From: Cristatella mucedo
Taxonomy: Eukaryota > Bryozoa > Phylactolaemata > Cristatellidae
DNA length: 64,000 nucleotides
Assembly (NCBI GenBank): GCA_009760855.2
Contig: WPIO01000002.1
Location: 3,619,001-3,683,000, forward strand
Reading direction: 5' to 3'
A model generated the notes under the pieces. It saw only the letters and a program-made list of their open reading frames with translations, ran no database searches and had not been told where the DNA came from. The translations under genes were made by a program, and so were the position numbers. Below, piece by piece: positions 44,930-58,290 of this stretch. Position 1 is the stretch's first letter. Each line of letters begins with the position of its first letter.

Positions 44930-45440
44930 ACCCTGAAGACCCTATACTATTATCTCCGCGGTCTTCACTGGCAGAGCAACTTAGCCCCGTGATTTTTAGT
45001 TCTTCTCTGGAAAAGGTTTCGTTCCCAAGTCCGTCAAACCGTTTATCGTTAAATCGATACTTAAAAAGCCTGTATTAGGCACAGAGATCCTTGCAATCTA
45101 TCGCCTTAAATCCCTTCTTTCTTTTTCGTAAAAGATTCTTGAAAAAATTATTGCTAAGCAGCTGTTAGCGTACATTGAAAATGATGAAATGTCAGAAAAA
45201 TTTCGCAAAAAAGGAGTAGTGCTAGTGAATGAAGCCAGCTGTAGGAAAGAGGGTGGATCTTGAAATTGACTCAATCTTTCTCGTAGACAAGCAATTGGTG
45301 CACAACTCAGAAGCTCGTCGGGCTTATCATGAACGGCGTAGATGCCACATCCCACCACTTCTATCCGAGCTTCGCTGGCTCTCTTTCAAACCTCAAGTTA
45401 GCAACAAGGTTCGAAGTATCTCTGCAGCTTGAGCCTCTAA
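44930..45440 (+). mobile_element. LINE RT fragments, strongly decayed
   Basis: Near 45130-45215 the plus strand reads a KILEKIIAKQLLAYIENDEM-like stretch, and near 45300-45410 NSEARRAYHERRRCHIPPLL and LRWLSFKPQ. These match the RT N-terminal and C-terminal motifs of the LINE family, with the middle deleted. Confidence 0.65.
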
Positions 45441-47404
<1,964 letters not shown>

Positions 47405-47584
47405 TTGTACTCACCGGCTACGATCCCTCCGAGTGTTACAGAAAGCGGGATTCTTTCAGCTTCAGTGAAGCGTACGTTGCTGATATGCGAGTGTTGATGG
47501 ACGGACAAATTTCGGAAATTGAAAGACAATAAGACCAATGCACTATTGGTGATAAGACCAAAGTCACCTAGCATTTAAAAATAG

Positions 47585-48290
47585 AACCCTCAACATTTGC
47601 TCTGCCGGCATATCTACTGTGACTGTGGCTTCCACCCGGAATCTTAATGTCATCTCCTAAAATGACTTTTCCCTAGATGAATGCTTGGGCTCTGAAGTGA
47701 AGTCTGCCTAGTCTCACGTATGTAGCCTGAAATGCCGAGCTAGCTTAGATAATTCCACCACAGCCAAGCTGGTCCATGCATTTTTAACACCCCATTTTGA
47801 CTTCTGTGACTGACGTCAACAGGGCTGTGCAATACGACGCTTACGGTCGGTGCAATAATTTTCTGCTAGCCTTGTTTGTCGTAAATGTCGTTGCCAAATT
47901 GTGCACCTCTAATTCACCAGGACCGGCTACCATCGTTTAGTGCGATTTTGTGTAGAACTGTTATCCAGTCAGGGAGGCTTTTTAATACACGCTCTTTTGA
48001 CTAAAAGGCTATGTTTGTGACCCTGACCACTAAAATTCTTTGCATACCGTTGGTTTAGGTCGCGTGCTTCTAGGGTCTTGATCTCACTCCCGATCTTATG
48101 AGTGAAAACATTAAACAAGAAGGGAAATCGGCGGCCAGTGCCTCTCAGCATTTGCTGGGTAAGTGTAACATGTTTTTCGTGTTCTTTGGCTGCTGACACA
48201 GCATCTTAAGGCAAACCGATTGAAATTCTTCTCTACCAGCTGATGAAAAAGGACAAAAAAAGGAGTTGATTTCATAGGGCAAATTACAAA
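47585..48290 (+). mobile_element. Old LINE copy, related to 61940-62290
   Basis: The plus-strand order fits the family: CCTGAAATGCCGAGCTAGCTTAG-like sequence, CATGCATTTTTAACACCCCA-like sequence, CTTGTTTGTCGTAAATGTCG and GACCGGCTACC. It ends with a tail relic (GAGTTGATTTCATAGGGC near 48262) like the one near 62250. Confidence 0.65.
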
Positions 48291-48299
48291 TATCTTTTT

Positions 48300-48780
48300 A
48301 TTTTAATAGAAAATGGAAGTCTATCCGCTGCGTGACTAAATTTTTGTGGATACGATGCGCCTGCCTGGAAAGAGACACACATTTAATTTAGAACCAAAAC
48401 CGGTAACATTTCAACATTCACGTGTTTCATGCCACCAGTAATAATAAGAGTAAGTCGTCATAATAGCGCCAAAAAACAATCATATTTCTATCGTGAAACG
48501 TAACAATTTGCAGAAAGATAAGCGATAACAAAGCTTAGATGATCGGCTCTGTATTATGCCTACACCAGCATACAGAAGGAAGCAGCACTGAGTATGTTTG
48601 CTATCACCAAAGGACAACCACATTTCTATCGTGGCACTTGATGCCTTCCTGAACCAGAATCAATAACTAATGTTGAAATAGGCACGATAAGGTACGGTTC
48701 CTAGACTAGCATGCTGAAGCTTGCAAGAATATACTCGATGTCACTAGTTCGTAGAACTCCTGGTATCAGTGGCGTACACA
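48300..48780. repeat. Duplicated non-coding segment (partner near 62640-62900)
   Basis: Shares GTGACTAAATTTT.GTGGA, GCGCCTGCCTGGAAAG, TTTCTATCGTGGCA and GATAAGG.ACGG.TCCTAGA with the partner in the same order and orientation. Confidence 0.7.
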
Positions 48781-48961
48781 GGTAAATCATTCACACGTGA
48801 GCATGCAAAGTTTTCAAGAAAAAACATAAACTTGCTCTATGAAGAGTAGGAAGAATCTTGTTTGAATTCCTACTGGATTTACTTCCCCTCAGCAGAACCC
48901 CGCATGAAGACGCACATATTCTAACTTGCGTGTTCATCTGAGAATCCATGACGAACTCATG

Positions 48962-49608
48962 GACTTGATAAAGCGTCCTCAGAGAACTCAATCTCTTTCT
49001 AGGCGCTTTACATTTGCTGCAAAGAGACGCGACAGAATTGCGATTGAATGGTGAGTGATAATACGGTGATTAATTATAACGAATAATAAATTAATCAATC
49101 AATAATTTTTTTTATTAAAATTATAAATTTTTAATTCTAATAAATTAATGAATCATATGTTGAATGGTGATAATATCAAGCGTGATAAACAAAATGAATA
49201 ACATGGTTAGAGATGACATGCACAGGGTCAGCATGAAAATGTGGTTAGTGGCAACATGCACAGTGTCACCACGCATGAGCACATGAAGGACGAATCACAG
49301 GGACCCACTAAATGCTGTTCTAAATAGGTGTGTTTTTAAGTTCTTTTTAAATGTGGTCAAGTCTGGGGATGCTGCGACGCAAGTCGGGAGGGAGTTCCAA
49401 GCTTTGGGAGAATACGAACTAAATGCACGGTCTCCAAGGAATTTGAGGTTTGTAAGAGGTATTGGTAAACTGTTGGATTCCGAAAAGCGGGTGGTACGAT
49501 GCTTGGCCTGGTGGGGGAGTAGATCTGAGAGATAGGCTGGAGCCAAAGAACGAAGTGGCCTAAAAGTGAGCGACAAAACCTTGAATTCGATCCGTTGCTT
49601 GACTGATA
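48962..49608 (-). mobile_element. LINE 3' fragment, with an AT-rich insertion
   Basis: A minus-strand frame at 49295-49576 reads LAPAYLSDLLPHQAKHR, SESNSLPIPLTNLK, SSYSPKAWNSLPTC and LKTHLFRTAFSGSL; the family 3' UTR and the terminal tail (48962-49012) follow. A 116-bp AT-rich segment interrupts the 3' UTR. It is head to head with the plus-strand LINE starting near 49613. Confidence 0.9.
49044..49170. repeat. AT-rich insertion flanked by an 11-bp direct repeat
   Basis: TTGAATGGTGA occurs at 49044-49054 and again at 49160-49170, enclosing about 105 bases of almost pure A/T absent from other copies of this LINE 3' UTR. It looks like a small element with a target-site duplication, though an 11-bp microhomology duplication is also possible. 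Confidence 0.55.
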
Positions 49609-49612
49609 GCCT

Positions 49613-51148
49613 TGACGAGTCGTGGCAGACCAGCTGAAATCATAGATTGAAATTTTAAACGTTGCTACTAAGTTCAAGTCTTGCTTTAGAGGTAATTATT
49701 CCACAGAGTCAGTTTTGCTTCGGGTGTACAATGACCCACTTAAGAATGCAGAAATGGGTAGAGTTTTTCTGCTTGTTTTGCTCGATCTTTCGGCAGCTTT
49801 TGATGCTATCGACTACTAAGTCCTTCTTGAGCGCCTCTCATCTCGTCTGGGCATCACTGGCATTGCTATCTCAGTGGGAGACTCCAGAGTTTTGACGTGA
49901 ATGGACAACGATCATCCAAGGTACCTCTGAAATATGAGGTACCTCAGGGCTACGTGCTTGGTCCGGTTCTTTTTACCGTTTATACTTTACCTCTTGCTGA
50001 TGTGATTGCCAAGCACAGCCTCGGCTTTCACTTATATGCGGATGACACTCAGTTGTACCTTGGTTTTTTATCCCCTCAACCTTCAAGTACGTCTAATTCT
50101 CCTGACCCCCTTGCTGCATCTACTGATGACATCCGTACATGGATGGCAGAAATTAAATTTTCTTAAATTAAATCATGATACAACTAACTTACTAGTCACG
50201 GAAAACCAAGCGTGATTCAAAAATTGGAAAGGCTAACTTTCATATCTCCTGTTGAATCTGCACGAAATCTAGGTGTCATGTACCAAAGTGACCTTTTTTT
50301 AGACGACCGCATCAGCTCCACAACTCAGTCTGCCTACTTTTATCTGCACAACATTCCTAAAATTCGGGCTTGTTCAGATAAAGATACCACATCCAAGTTA
50401 GTCCATGCATTTTTTGACATCCCATCTTGACTTCTGTAATTTCCTGCTTGCTGGTCTACCGGCATGTGCAATCGTGCGCTTACAGCTATTGAAAAACTCT
50501 GCAGCTAGGCTCGTCTGTCGTGAGTGTCGCAGTTGCCTCATCACACCACTTCTCGCTGAGCTGCACTGGCTACCAGTCAAGCAACGCATCGACTTCAAGG
50601 TTTCGTCGCTCAATTTTGGGTCCCTTATTTCTTTGGATCCGTCCTAACCAGTTCTTTGGCTCCAGCCTATCTCTCAGATCTAGTCCTCCCCCCCCCGCCA
50701 GGCCAAGCATCGTACCACCCGATTTTCAAAATCCAACAGTTTACCAATACCTCGTACAAACCTCAAATCCTTTGGAGAGATTTAGTTCGTATGCTCTCCA
50801 AGCCTGGAGCTCAATACTGACTTGCGTCACAACATCCCCTGCGATGATCCTATTTAAAAAAGAACTTAACAACGTACCAATTTACGGGCATTTAGTGGGT
50901 CTCTGTGATTCGTCCTTTATGTGCTTATGCGTGCTGACACTGCTGCATGCTGCCCCTAACCACACTTGCACGCTGACCCTGTGCATGTCACCCCTACGCA
51001 TGTTAATTATGTTGTTCATTAAGCATGATATTTCTACTCACCATTTGACCATGTTTCCTTTGCAGCAAATATAAAGCGCCTAGAAAGAGATTGAGTTCTC
51101 TGAGGGCGCTTTATCAAGTGTATTGCTATTATTATTATTATCAATTAA
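49613..51148 (+). mobile_element. L2/CR1-like LINE, 1.5 kb, abutting exon 4 of pseudogene D
   Basis: It starts inside RT (TCGTGGCAGACCAGCTGAAA), with LKYEVPQGYVLGPVLFTVYT (near 49930-49990), the catalytic box LYADDTQLY (near 50034), PACAIVRLQLLKNSAARLV and LHWLPVKQRIDFKV (near 50560-50600), and ends with the family tail at 51071-51115 plus an (ATT)n tract. The tract directly meets the remnant of exon 4 of pseudogene D. Frameshifts and stops show it is dead. Confidence 0.9.
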
Positions 51149-51150
51149 GC

Positions 51151-52896
51151 TGGCTGCTTTCCAGCGTGTCTTCCTGGAACTCCTAGTTCAGTAACAAGCG
51201 TAAGAGACTCACTTATTAGCCTGGCACTTCTGTTTCCTGAAGGCTAGAGGCCATTCCAATGATTACATTATCAATTAAAATGACCTAGGCATTTGGTTAG
51301 TGCAAAAAGACCGAACGAACAGCAGGAGGAAAGATAAGGCATGGAGAGAGTCGGAAACAAGAATTGCACGTAGACACATAGATTGGTGGAGTAAATGCTA
51401 AGAAATTTGTGGCATCCATAATCCACCCTTCACCTTTACATTAATTCAGGAATTTTAACAGCGGTAAACAGGTTACTGATAAACAAACGCCCATACCTAT
51501 GTATGCTAGGCTATATAAGCTTACATTATGGTAAACTACGCATCCGCAATTGTATTCTGGTATTTATAATCATATTCTAAGCTGTCAAAACTTCTGAAAA
51601 GCTAGCCTACCCTTAATTCTATAAGGTTATCTTAAACTTGTCTTTTCATGTCTTCAATAGATATAAGGAAGATGGTTCGCTGTCCGCATCACATAAAATA
51701 TTTAAAGCAGTGGAATGGAATGATACTTTGAGGCTCTTCACTTAAACAATGTGAAATTAATACAAATGCATCTATATCAGGACCATGATAGTCATAATCC
51801 GACTAATTAAGGTTCAACAGCTAAAACGCTACTCGAAGCTTGTCGTCAAATAAACTGGTACCAATAAAACCACATTTCTTAAAGTTATATAAAGTCCCAA
51901 ACAGAAAACGAATAGCTCTCTAGCAAAAGGAACAATCCAATATTTGAATATGCATTTCAACTTTTCAATATATAAATTAGAAATCTCAGTACCAACTAAC
52001 GAACATGGACGTGCAGTTTAGCTATTTAGTTGCAGTCAAAGGTCAGGTCGCAGCTTCTTCTCATTTACCCAGTAGTAGTAAAGGCTGGAAAGAATAGAAT
52101 TTATTACGAATCCTCATATAGTGACACTTGATGATCCCACTTGCTTAGTTTGTGCTTCCTAAGTCGCTGTTGTAAATCAGCCGAAGACTTCCGCTTGCTG
52201 GTTAGTCGATACGCGGTGGCGGACGATTGTTATTTCCTCATCCTCGATGCCTTGGAGCTACCCAATTCTGATTTAGAAGGTGGACACCTAGGCCGTTTCG
52301 AATTGCATAGACCCAGTAATACACGGTATCTCCTGGATTGACAACCACAAGCTGATTCCGGTGGACCCAAGTTCCACCTGCAATAGCAAAAACAGCCTTG
52401 CATGAGTCATGTAGTAACCTAAGGAAAATGTAGGCTCTTTATCTTGACTTTGCATACGCTGTAAGGGAGGCATGGCCAAATGGTCAGTGGTAGAATTGAG
52501 TATTTAACTACGATCGTGCTCCTGTTGATACTTACGGGGAGATTTATTGAGCACATCGAAATTCCACTGTCCAGCATTCACTTCAGAAAGAGGCGTGTTG
52601 ACGCTGTAATGAAATGCAACGAGAGTGTTTCCAGGAGTGTCTGAAGAGAAAATGAGATCCGTAAACAGCAAATGATACTCAACCGTCGGCACCACTAAGA
52701 TTATGCATCTTTTAAATTGTGCGGTGTACCAAGCATTCATATGAAGAAGTCTGCAAAAGAGCTAATGGCCAAAGTACTTACCAGCCAATTCAAAGCGTAT
52801 TCCTCGTGGCCTGAGGAGCGATATCGATGGCGGATCAAATTGTGCACCCACGCCGACAACTAGGATTATGGACAGTAGTGGAAGCACCGACGCCAT
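51151..52896 (-). pseudogene. Pseudogene D: 5' part of a CBM39-GH16 gene, copied from the gene C type
   Basis: Exon 1 (52782-52896) and exon 2 (52536-52640) are open, with signal peptide and CBM39 start (MASVLPLLSIILVVGVGA; SISLLRPRGIRFELAG; QWNFDVLNKSP). Exon 3 (52108-52377) is 5 bases shorter than in C, has a TGA at 52238-52240 in the linker region and further stops. The exon 4 remnant (51151-51188) has a TGG to TAG change at the W of NWEFQ, a broken acceptor (CTG for CAG), and is cut by the LINE tail. Exons 5-11 are not found between 43 and 51 kb. The start codon and AP-1-type motif lie exactly 10,800 bases from those of gene C. If still transcribed, the frame would stop after 119 residues, giving a secreted CBM39-only product. 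Confidence 0.87.
52440..52500 (-). mobile_element. LINE 3' UTR scrap in intron 2 of pseudogene D
   Basis: Reads GCATACGCTGTAAGGGAGGC, then ATGGCCAAATGGTCAGTGG, matching the piece next to the LINE tail at 3285-3325. The equivalent intron of gene C (about 150 bp) lacks it. Confidence 0.5.
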
Positions 52897-52982
52897 CCTA
52901 AAGGTTTTGATCGGCTGGGAGCTTGGCGACAGAAAAGTTGATGTTGTTTGGACAAGATTTGTGCGACTATAAATGCTTTCAG

Positions 52983-52989
52983 TGAGTCA
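52983..52989. promoter_or_regulatory. AP-1-type motif upstream of pseudogene D
   Basis: TGAGTCA (TGACTCA on the gene strand) at the same distance from the start codon as in gene C. The surroundings (CTTTCAGTGAGTCAT.TTTGCTG) are conserved in both. Confidence 0.35.
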
Positions 52990-53439
52990 TTTTTGCTGCT
53001 ACACAAATAGCCTGAAAAGGAACGAATGACCCAATGCGGAAGGTGCGGCCAATCATCCAATGAAGCTATTTCTAGCACTCATCTGCCGCTCGTAAGTGCA
53101 AGTGTATTGCTGCAAGCGTAGTGCACATGCAAGCAGCGTGTCCAGTTCGGAACATGCGGGAAATCGGGCCTTGTCGCAGTGTTTACTCAGCCTGTGCTGC
53201 AATCTTCAACGTAAAGGCAGCGATAGCCGTACACTCAGAACTCGGATTTCCGCGTTCAGCATCTTGGACATCATGCCGTGTACAAATCTGACGCGTGTGT
53301 GAAATCGAAGACAGGCTGCACTTTATAATAAATTTCTAAAACTTCTATGCAATTTCAGGAATCTTCCAGTGCATCAAATTGCAGCAATCTATTCAAAGGA
53401 TAATAATAAGACTATATTAATATATAGATAATAATAAAA

Positions 53440-54160
53440 ATTTTATTAAAATACTGCAAGAGAAATAAATCTCTTCTCACGCACTTTTCATATGTGGAAA
53501 AGGAAGCATGTCGTGTGGTTAGTGAGAAAATGCCACCTGCCAAAATGCGTAAGCATATAAAAAAAGCAATTCAAACGGACCCAGCAAATGCAGAGACTAA
53601 CAGGTGAAATTTTAGTTTCTTTTCAAATGTCGTTAAGTCAGAGAATTTCGAGACTTTATTCAGAAATACATTTCCAGGCTACGGGAACTTAGTACAAAGT
53701 GTGTGTGCATGTGTGTGCGCGTATGTGCATGTGTGTGCGCGTGTGTGCATGTGTGTGCATGTGTGTGCATGTGTGTGCATGTGTGTGCATGTGTGTGCAT
53801 GTGTGTGCATGTGTGTGTGCGTGTGTGCGTTTGTGCGTGTGTGCGTGCGTGCGTGCGTGAGTGCGTGCGTGCGTGCGTGCGTGTGTGTGTGTGTGTAGTC
53901 TCCATAGATTTGACGTTGGTCAGGGTCACAGGTATGCGGCTAAAGGCAGAAGAGCAGCTCTTAAGCTGTATAGCTTGAATAATCTCGTTATTTTGCATGG
54001 TGCAGAGAATGAAAACACCTAAAAAGGATTTACAACGTAGTAAAGTCCATACGCTGCTTTACGTGAAGTCGGTACAGATCAGTGCGAATCGGTATAATGT
54101 TTACATTGCGGCGTCCAGGCATACCTGTAGAGCATTGCACTAACAGTGAGCATCCGATTG
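53440..54160 (-). mobile_element. Old LINE copy with an embedded TGTGTGCA repeat
   Basis: Matches 43660-44270 in order: tail, AAAAGGAAGCATGTCG.GTG, AGTTTCTTTTCAAATG, CAGGCTACGG, and after the microsatellite CATAGATTTGACGTTGGTCAGGG-like sequence. The microsatellite at 53700-53896 sits between the two halves. Confidence 0.65.
53700..53896. repeat. TGTGTGCA / TGCG microsatellite, about 200 bp
   Basis: First half is an 8-bp repeat TGTGTGCA, second half GTGC/GTGT units. It lies inside a LINE relic. Apparent long open frames of Cys-Val or His-Thr repeats here are artefacts of the repeat. Confidence 0.95.
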
Positions 54161-54164
54161 CACT

Positions 54165-54545
54165 GTACTGACTTTCAGCTACGTAACATAGATGAAGAAG
54201 TCGGGCTTACTTAGACATGCCTAATTGGTCCATGCGTTAATGACGTTCCGTCTGACTTATGTAACTAAAACGTCTTCCGGCTTGTGCAATTACCTTACCC
54301 TGTTCGTTAACTGATATGCTCCTAAAGCCTAGAAATCACTCCCGACTCACATCATGATACTACGTGACGACTTACGACATTTAAAAAGAAGCTAAAAATG
54401 CACCTGCTCCTCACAGAATTATCTGGGTCGTTGTAAAGGGCCATTTCTTTGCTTGTGCTAGCTGAAGCTTTGCATATTATGTACATAGTACTTAGAAAGT
54501 GATACTGTCCTACTAGGACAATACAGGTTTCATTATTATTAATTA
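54165..54545 (+). mobile_element. LINE 3' fragment, diverged
   Basis: Order: CTGACTTTCAGCTACGTAAC, GTCGGGCTTACTTAGACATG, TATGCTCCTAAAGCCTAGAA, AAAAAGAAGCTAAAAATGCACC, then TACTTAGAAAGTGATACTG and a TTATTATTAATTAT tract as a worn terminus. Confidence 0.7.
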
Positions 54546-54589
54546 TCATAACTATTAATTTAATGTGCTGGAAGACGCGAGTAGTTTGT

Positions 54590-55200
54590 TAGAGAAGTCA
54601 AGAAGCGATTTTACAAATGCATGGACCGCCATAGACGGTGGTATCTTTTTCTTAGCAGAACTTATTTTTTGGGAACAGCCAGTAGCAGAAAGCAGAAAAA
54701 CTCATTGTGGAGCTGACGTTATAGTCTGATGAAAGGATAATTCTTATAGGCCAAGTTTCAATACCGATGATGCTGCAGATGTATGGATGAGCTCATTTTA
54801 GGGCTTTCATTTCAACTCCTAAATCGGCATTGGTTTGCTCGTTACCAGGGCCAGTGCGTTGACTATACAAAACGTTAGTGGTAGATAGATTTAGACATTT
54901 CCTAAATTTTCCTAGTTAGTTTATATTTTTTATGGTTTAATAAAGCAAATTTTGCATGAGTATTTGTGCGAGTCTGCATCACACGACCAATGCACTAACG
55001 CATACTGAAACGTTGCACGTTATCACTATCTAATGGGCTTACCGACTTTTTTAAGGACCGACGTTCATAGAAGCTTGGAACACTAATACAGCCAATACCA
55101 GATTACAGCATTTATTTTGGTGTTCTTTTTTACTATGGATCATACAAACTACTCTTTTACGGAAATCTAAATATTCGCCAATTGTGCCGCTTCATATTTT
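54590..55200. repeat. Duplicated non-coding segment (partner 60830-61440)
   Basis: Shared words in the same order: CGATTTTACAAATGCATGGACC, TTTTTTGGGAA, GTCTGATGAAAGG, CTCCTAAAT.GGCATTGGTTTG, GGCCAGTGCGT.GACTAT, ATGACCAATGCACTAACGC-like, CAATTGTGCCG.T.CATATTTTTGC. The similarity extends over about 600 bp. Confidence 0.8.
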
Positions 55201-55439
55201 TGCCCGCAATTACAATTAAGCGTATGTAGGTCTTCTGACAGTTTGTTAGCATTTGGCTTCAGAAATTGGCTTGAGGCAACTCTTGGTTCTCAGTTGCACG
55301 GCAGACGACCTTTGATTATCCTACATTTCTAACGACGAAAAAAAGCCTGCAAAGTTTATACGCTTGGCCGCAGCCTTCGCTTAGGGAAAAATGTGATCAG
55401 TATTTTCAAAGGTCGAGTTCCCCTCGGCGATCATGTTAC

Positions 55440-55490
55440 ATAATTCATCTATATAGCGCCTTAAGAGAGCTTAGTCTCTATTCGTCTTGG
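55440..55490 (-). mobile_element. SINE tail fragment
   Basis: The plus strand reads AATTCATCTATATAGCGCC, then TTAAGAGAGCTTAGTCTCTATTCG, the reverse complement of the SINE tail. Confidence 0.65.
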
Positions 55491-55599
55491 CCAAAAAGGT
55501 GCTGGCTGTGTGACGTTAAGGAGTAAGGGTCTGATCTCAAGTTATCTTTAGCATTTTAAGACTCGATAGTGCCACGTGTTAGAGAGCTGTAATAAGTTT

Positions 55600-56050
55600 T
55601 TGTGAAATCCATTAAAGTGCTAACTTTTCTATCGCGGTCGTTGTGAGAATGAACACATACCATACGCTGTATTCTGTGTTTGATTTGTTGGTTATACAGT
55701 CCTAGAGAATCTTATTCAGCTAAGAACTATCTAGATAAAACATTTTAAGCTGAACCGACACCGGATGGAGGCCTTGTGGACGCACTTAGTTCTTAATTGC
55801 TGCCTTAAATCAAATTATTCGTAATTTTGACTACACGTTAAAAGGAATACTTCAGTCCGTGTCCTAAATAATTTTTTTTATCTTTAATCTAATATTTTCT
55901 TTAAGTTAACCATCTTTCGGAACAATTCCGGCTACTACATCATGCAGCTAATTTTTTTTCGGATATTCATTATCCTGAACCATGCTGAAAAGGAAATGCC
56001 AATCGAAACCACACGTTACTCAAGGTATGTTGAGAACACAGCTGAGATTC
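55600..56050. repeat. Duplicated non-coding segment (partner 44220-44680)
   Basis: Shares GATTTGTTGGTTATACAG, CTTGTGGACGCAC/TTTGTGGACGCAC, ATCCTTCAGTCC-like, TTTTTTTCGGATATTCA-like, and ACCAT..TGAA....GAAATG with the partner in the same order. Confidence 0.7.
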
Positions 56051-56484
56051 GACGTGGTTTTAGCAACTAAAATGCACTAAGGAATAATGATCCTGATATA
56101 AAAAGTATGTCACATATAGCCCTAACAGGACTTGAGCATTATTGAGGTACTTGATGACTCTTTAAGACTTTATGATGCATGCGTAGCAGTGAAAGAAATG
56201 CTTAAGTGAGTGACGGAACCTTCAGCATTATGTTTTTATTGATAGTGTCTAGCTGCATACCGTTGTCCAAACGCTTACTTTGTGGTCTAATATAGAACGA
56301 CGGATCACATAATTCGAGGCATGATTCAGCATGGAAACAATTGACAATGTGGCGGACGCTCCAAAAGGAAACTTCGTGATACCTTCGGTCCAAATTTGAT
56401 CCTCGCTGCTGACGACGGCCTCTTAATTCAGCTGCCTATTTTGCCTAAATTGAACAGTATGGGCTTACTATCTTTTTCGATCGG

Positions 56485-57064
56485 CTTGCCGTTGCCGATC
56501 AAGAATTTGATAGCCTAGGCCGTTTCGAATTGCATAAATCCATTAGTTCACACTGTCTCCAGCATTGACGAACACATCCCTATTCTCGTTAACCCATGTT
56601 CCAGCTGCAATAGAAAAGGCAGCCTTGCAAGAGTTATATAGTTGCCAGGTCATCATACATCCAAAATCGTGCTTGTATTGCATGCTTACCTGGCGATTTA
56701 TCTAGCACATCCACATTCCACTGTCCTGCTTTCACTCCAGGGAGAGCCTCATTGACGCTGTAGTGGAATGCAACGAGAGTGGTGTCCAGAACGTCTGAAT
56801 AGCAAACGGTATCCTACTAAGTGCTCGAGCGAGATACGGAGAGACGCATGCAAGTTCTGGCTCTGCAGCACATTCTGCAAGGAGTCTCGCATGAAAAGCT
56901 CTCGGCAGGAGAAGGCAGCGGAATAGATTATCGCCGCGAAAGGACTTACCAGCAATTTCAAAGCGTATTCCTTGAGGCCAGAGACGCGATATGGAAGGCT
57001 CAGGAACGTCGTCCGCCGCGCAAACAGCTAGGAGCACGGGAAGAAGCAACAGCGCTGATGCCAT
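56485..57064 (-). pseudogene. Pseudogene E: first three exons of a CBM39-GH16 gene
   Basis: Exon 1 (56950-57064) encodes a signal peptide and the CBM39 start (MASALLLLPVLLAVCAA; SISRLWPQGIRFEIAG). Exon 2 (56690-56794) encodes LVAFHYSVNEALPGVKAG and QWNVDVLDKSP. Exon 3 (upper end 56604) starts GTWVNENRDVFVNAGDSVN and then has TAA at 56543-56545, where A, B and C have Tyr, before WIYAIRNGLGYQIL. Similarity ends near 56485 (after RQRQA), before the linker. Exons 4-11 are not found to the left. Splice sites of introns 1 and 2 are intact, so a short spliced transcript is conceivable and would encode 93 residues, without the last CBM39 strands. A TATTAAAG box lies 61-68 bases upstream of the ATG. 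Confidence 0.87.
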
Positions 57065-57124
57065 GCTTGAAGTCTGGATCTGGAGCACGTCAAACGCATA
57101 CTATTCCCAGATAGACTCAAGCTC

Positions 57125-57132
57125 GCTTTAAT
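57125..57132 (-). promoter_or_regulatory. TATA-like box of pseudogene E
   Basis: TATTAAAG on the minus strand, at a distance from the ATG similar to the TATA-like sequences of genes A and B. Confidence 0.35.
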
Positions 57133-57139
57133 AGCCCAC

Positions 57140-58290
57140 AGAGTTGTTATGCTGTCATTGTTTCTTGGCAGGTGGCGAAATTGTACATCTGACTGTTTCA
57201 TCCGAAACAATACATCCATTGAGCTAAGAGTCTAGACCAGGTAGGGAACTAGCCAATCAGTTAATGGCTGGTTTGTTGACGGATTTCTTAACCCTTCCCA
57301 ATACTTAGATTATGATAACTCAGAAGCCTCTACAAAAAAATATGAGCTGAAGACTAAGGGAACTTCTTGTTTATTGCATCAAGTTCACTCCCGATTCATC
57401 GATTTGCTTTTGCTTAGTATCCTTTACAAGTCGAGTCCGATTGGAATTTTTTTTTGAGTATGCCCGATGGCATAAGCATATGTTCAAAAATATTTCAGCT
57501 TTGAACATTTTCACAGGAAAATAACAAAGAAGCAAAGGAAAACAACAAGCTTTAGGAATTACATCACTAAAATCCGACCTTTCATGTCTAATGTTTATAA
57601 GAAAGCGACGCTTATTAAGAATGCAGAGGAGTTTTGCTGCGAATGCTCTCAGATAAAACCGAATTAAAACAGACGAATATCACAGGAATGATAAAGCAAA
57701 TACTGTAGAGGAAGAGGCTGCCTGTGATCACTTGATTACTATTTTAAATACTTTTTTACGTACTGCTTATGACGGGCAGGTGTAGGTGGCCGAAACGTCA
57801 CGGAAGTCGATTTAGAATTAGAGACGCACACATGTCCGAGATCCTGAAAGCGGTCGGTTCTTCCCCTAAAGGTTTATCACTGCTAACCGACCACAAACTT
57901 AATCGAAAGTTCCAATTATGCGAATTTACGTAGCAATCAGTTTAGGCAAAAATTATACTTCCATTACGTTACTTCGTTCGTATAGCGACATAAAATCTAG
58001 ATATATGTCCAGGCCCTTTAGTAATCGCTGCAAGAAAAGCAATAACTCAGGGCTAAGGGAATTCATAGTATCTTGCCTAAACAAACGTGACAATCTTAAC
58101 AAGTAAGCGTAAGCTCACAAAACGACACTCGGGCAGCCGGCGAACAGTAGTAGTCATTAACATGCACTTAGGCATGCATATGTACGCACGCATAACTTCA
58201 AAGATAATCAAATGAAATGATGGAAAACATGCTCAGTAGATGCGCCTTCATCTAAGACAAAAAATACACGGTCAATGCAGGTAAGTACAG
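57140..58290. other. Non-coding stretch upstream of pseudogene E
   Basis: AT-rich unique sequence with no exon or repeat of the families above recognised. Confidence 0.45.

Noticed and set aside
49295-50200. Head-to-head LINE pieces considered as twin-priming inversion of a single insertion
   Set aside because: Both pieces contain their own 3' UTR and terminal tail, so they are two insertions rather than one inverted copy.
53660-53998. Open frames of Cys-Val or His-Thr repeats
   Set aside because: Pure translations of the TGTGTGCA microsatellite.
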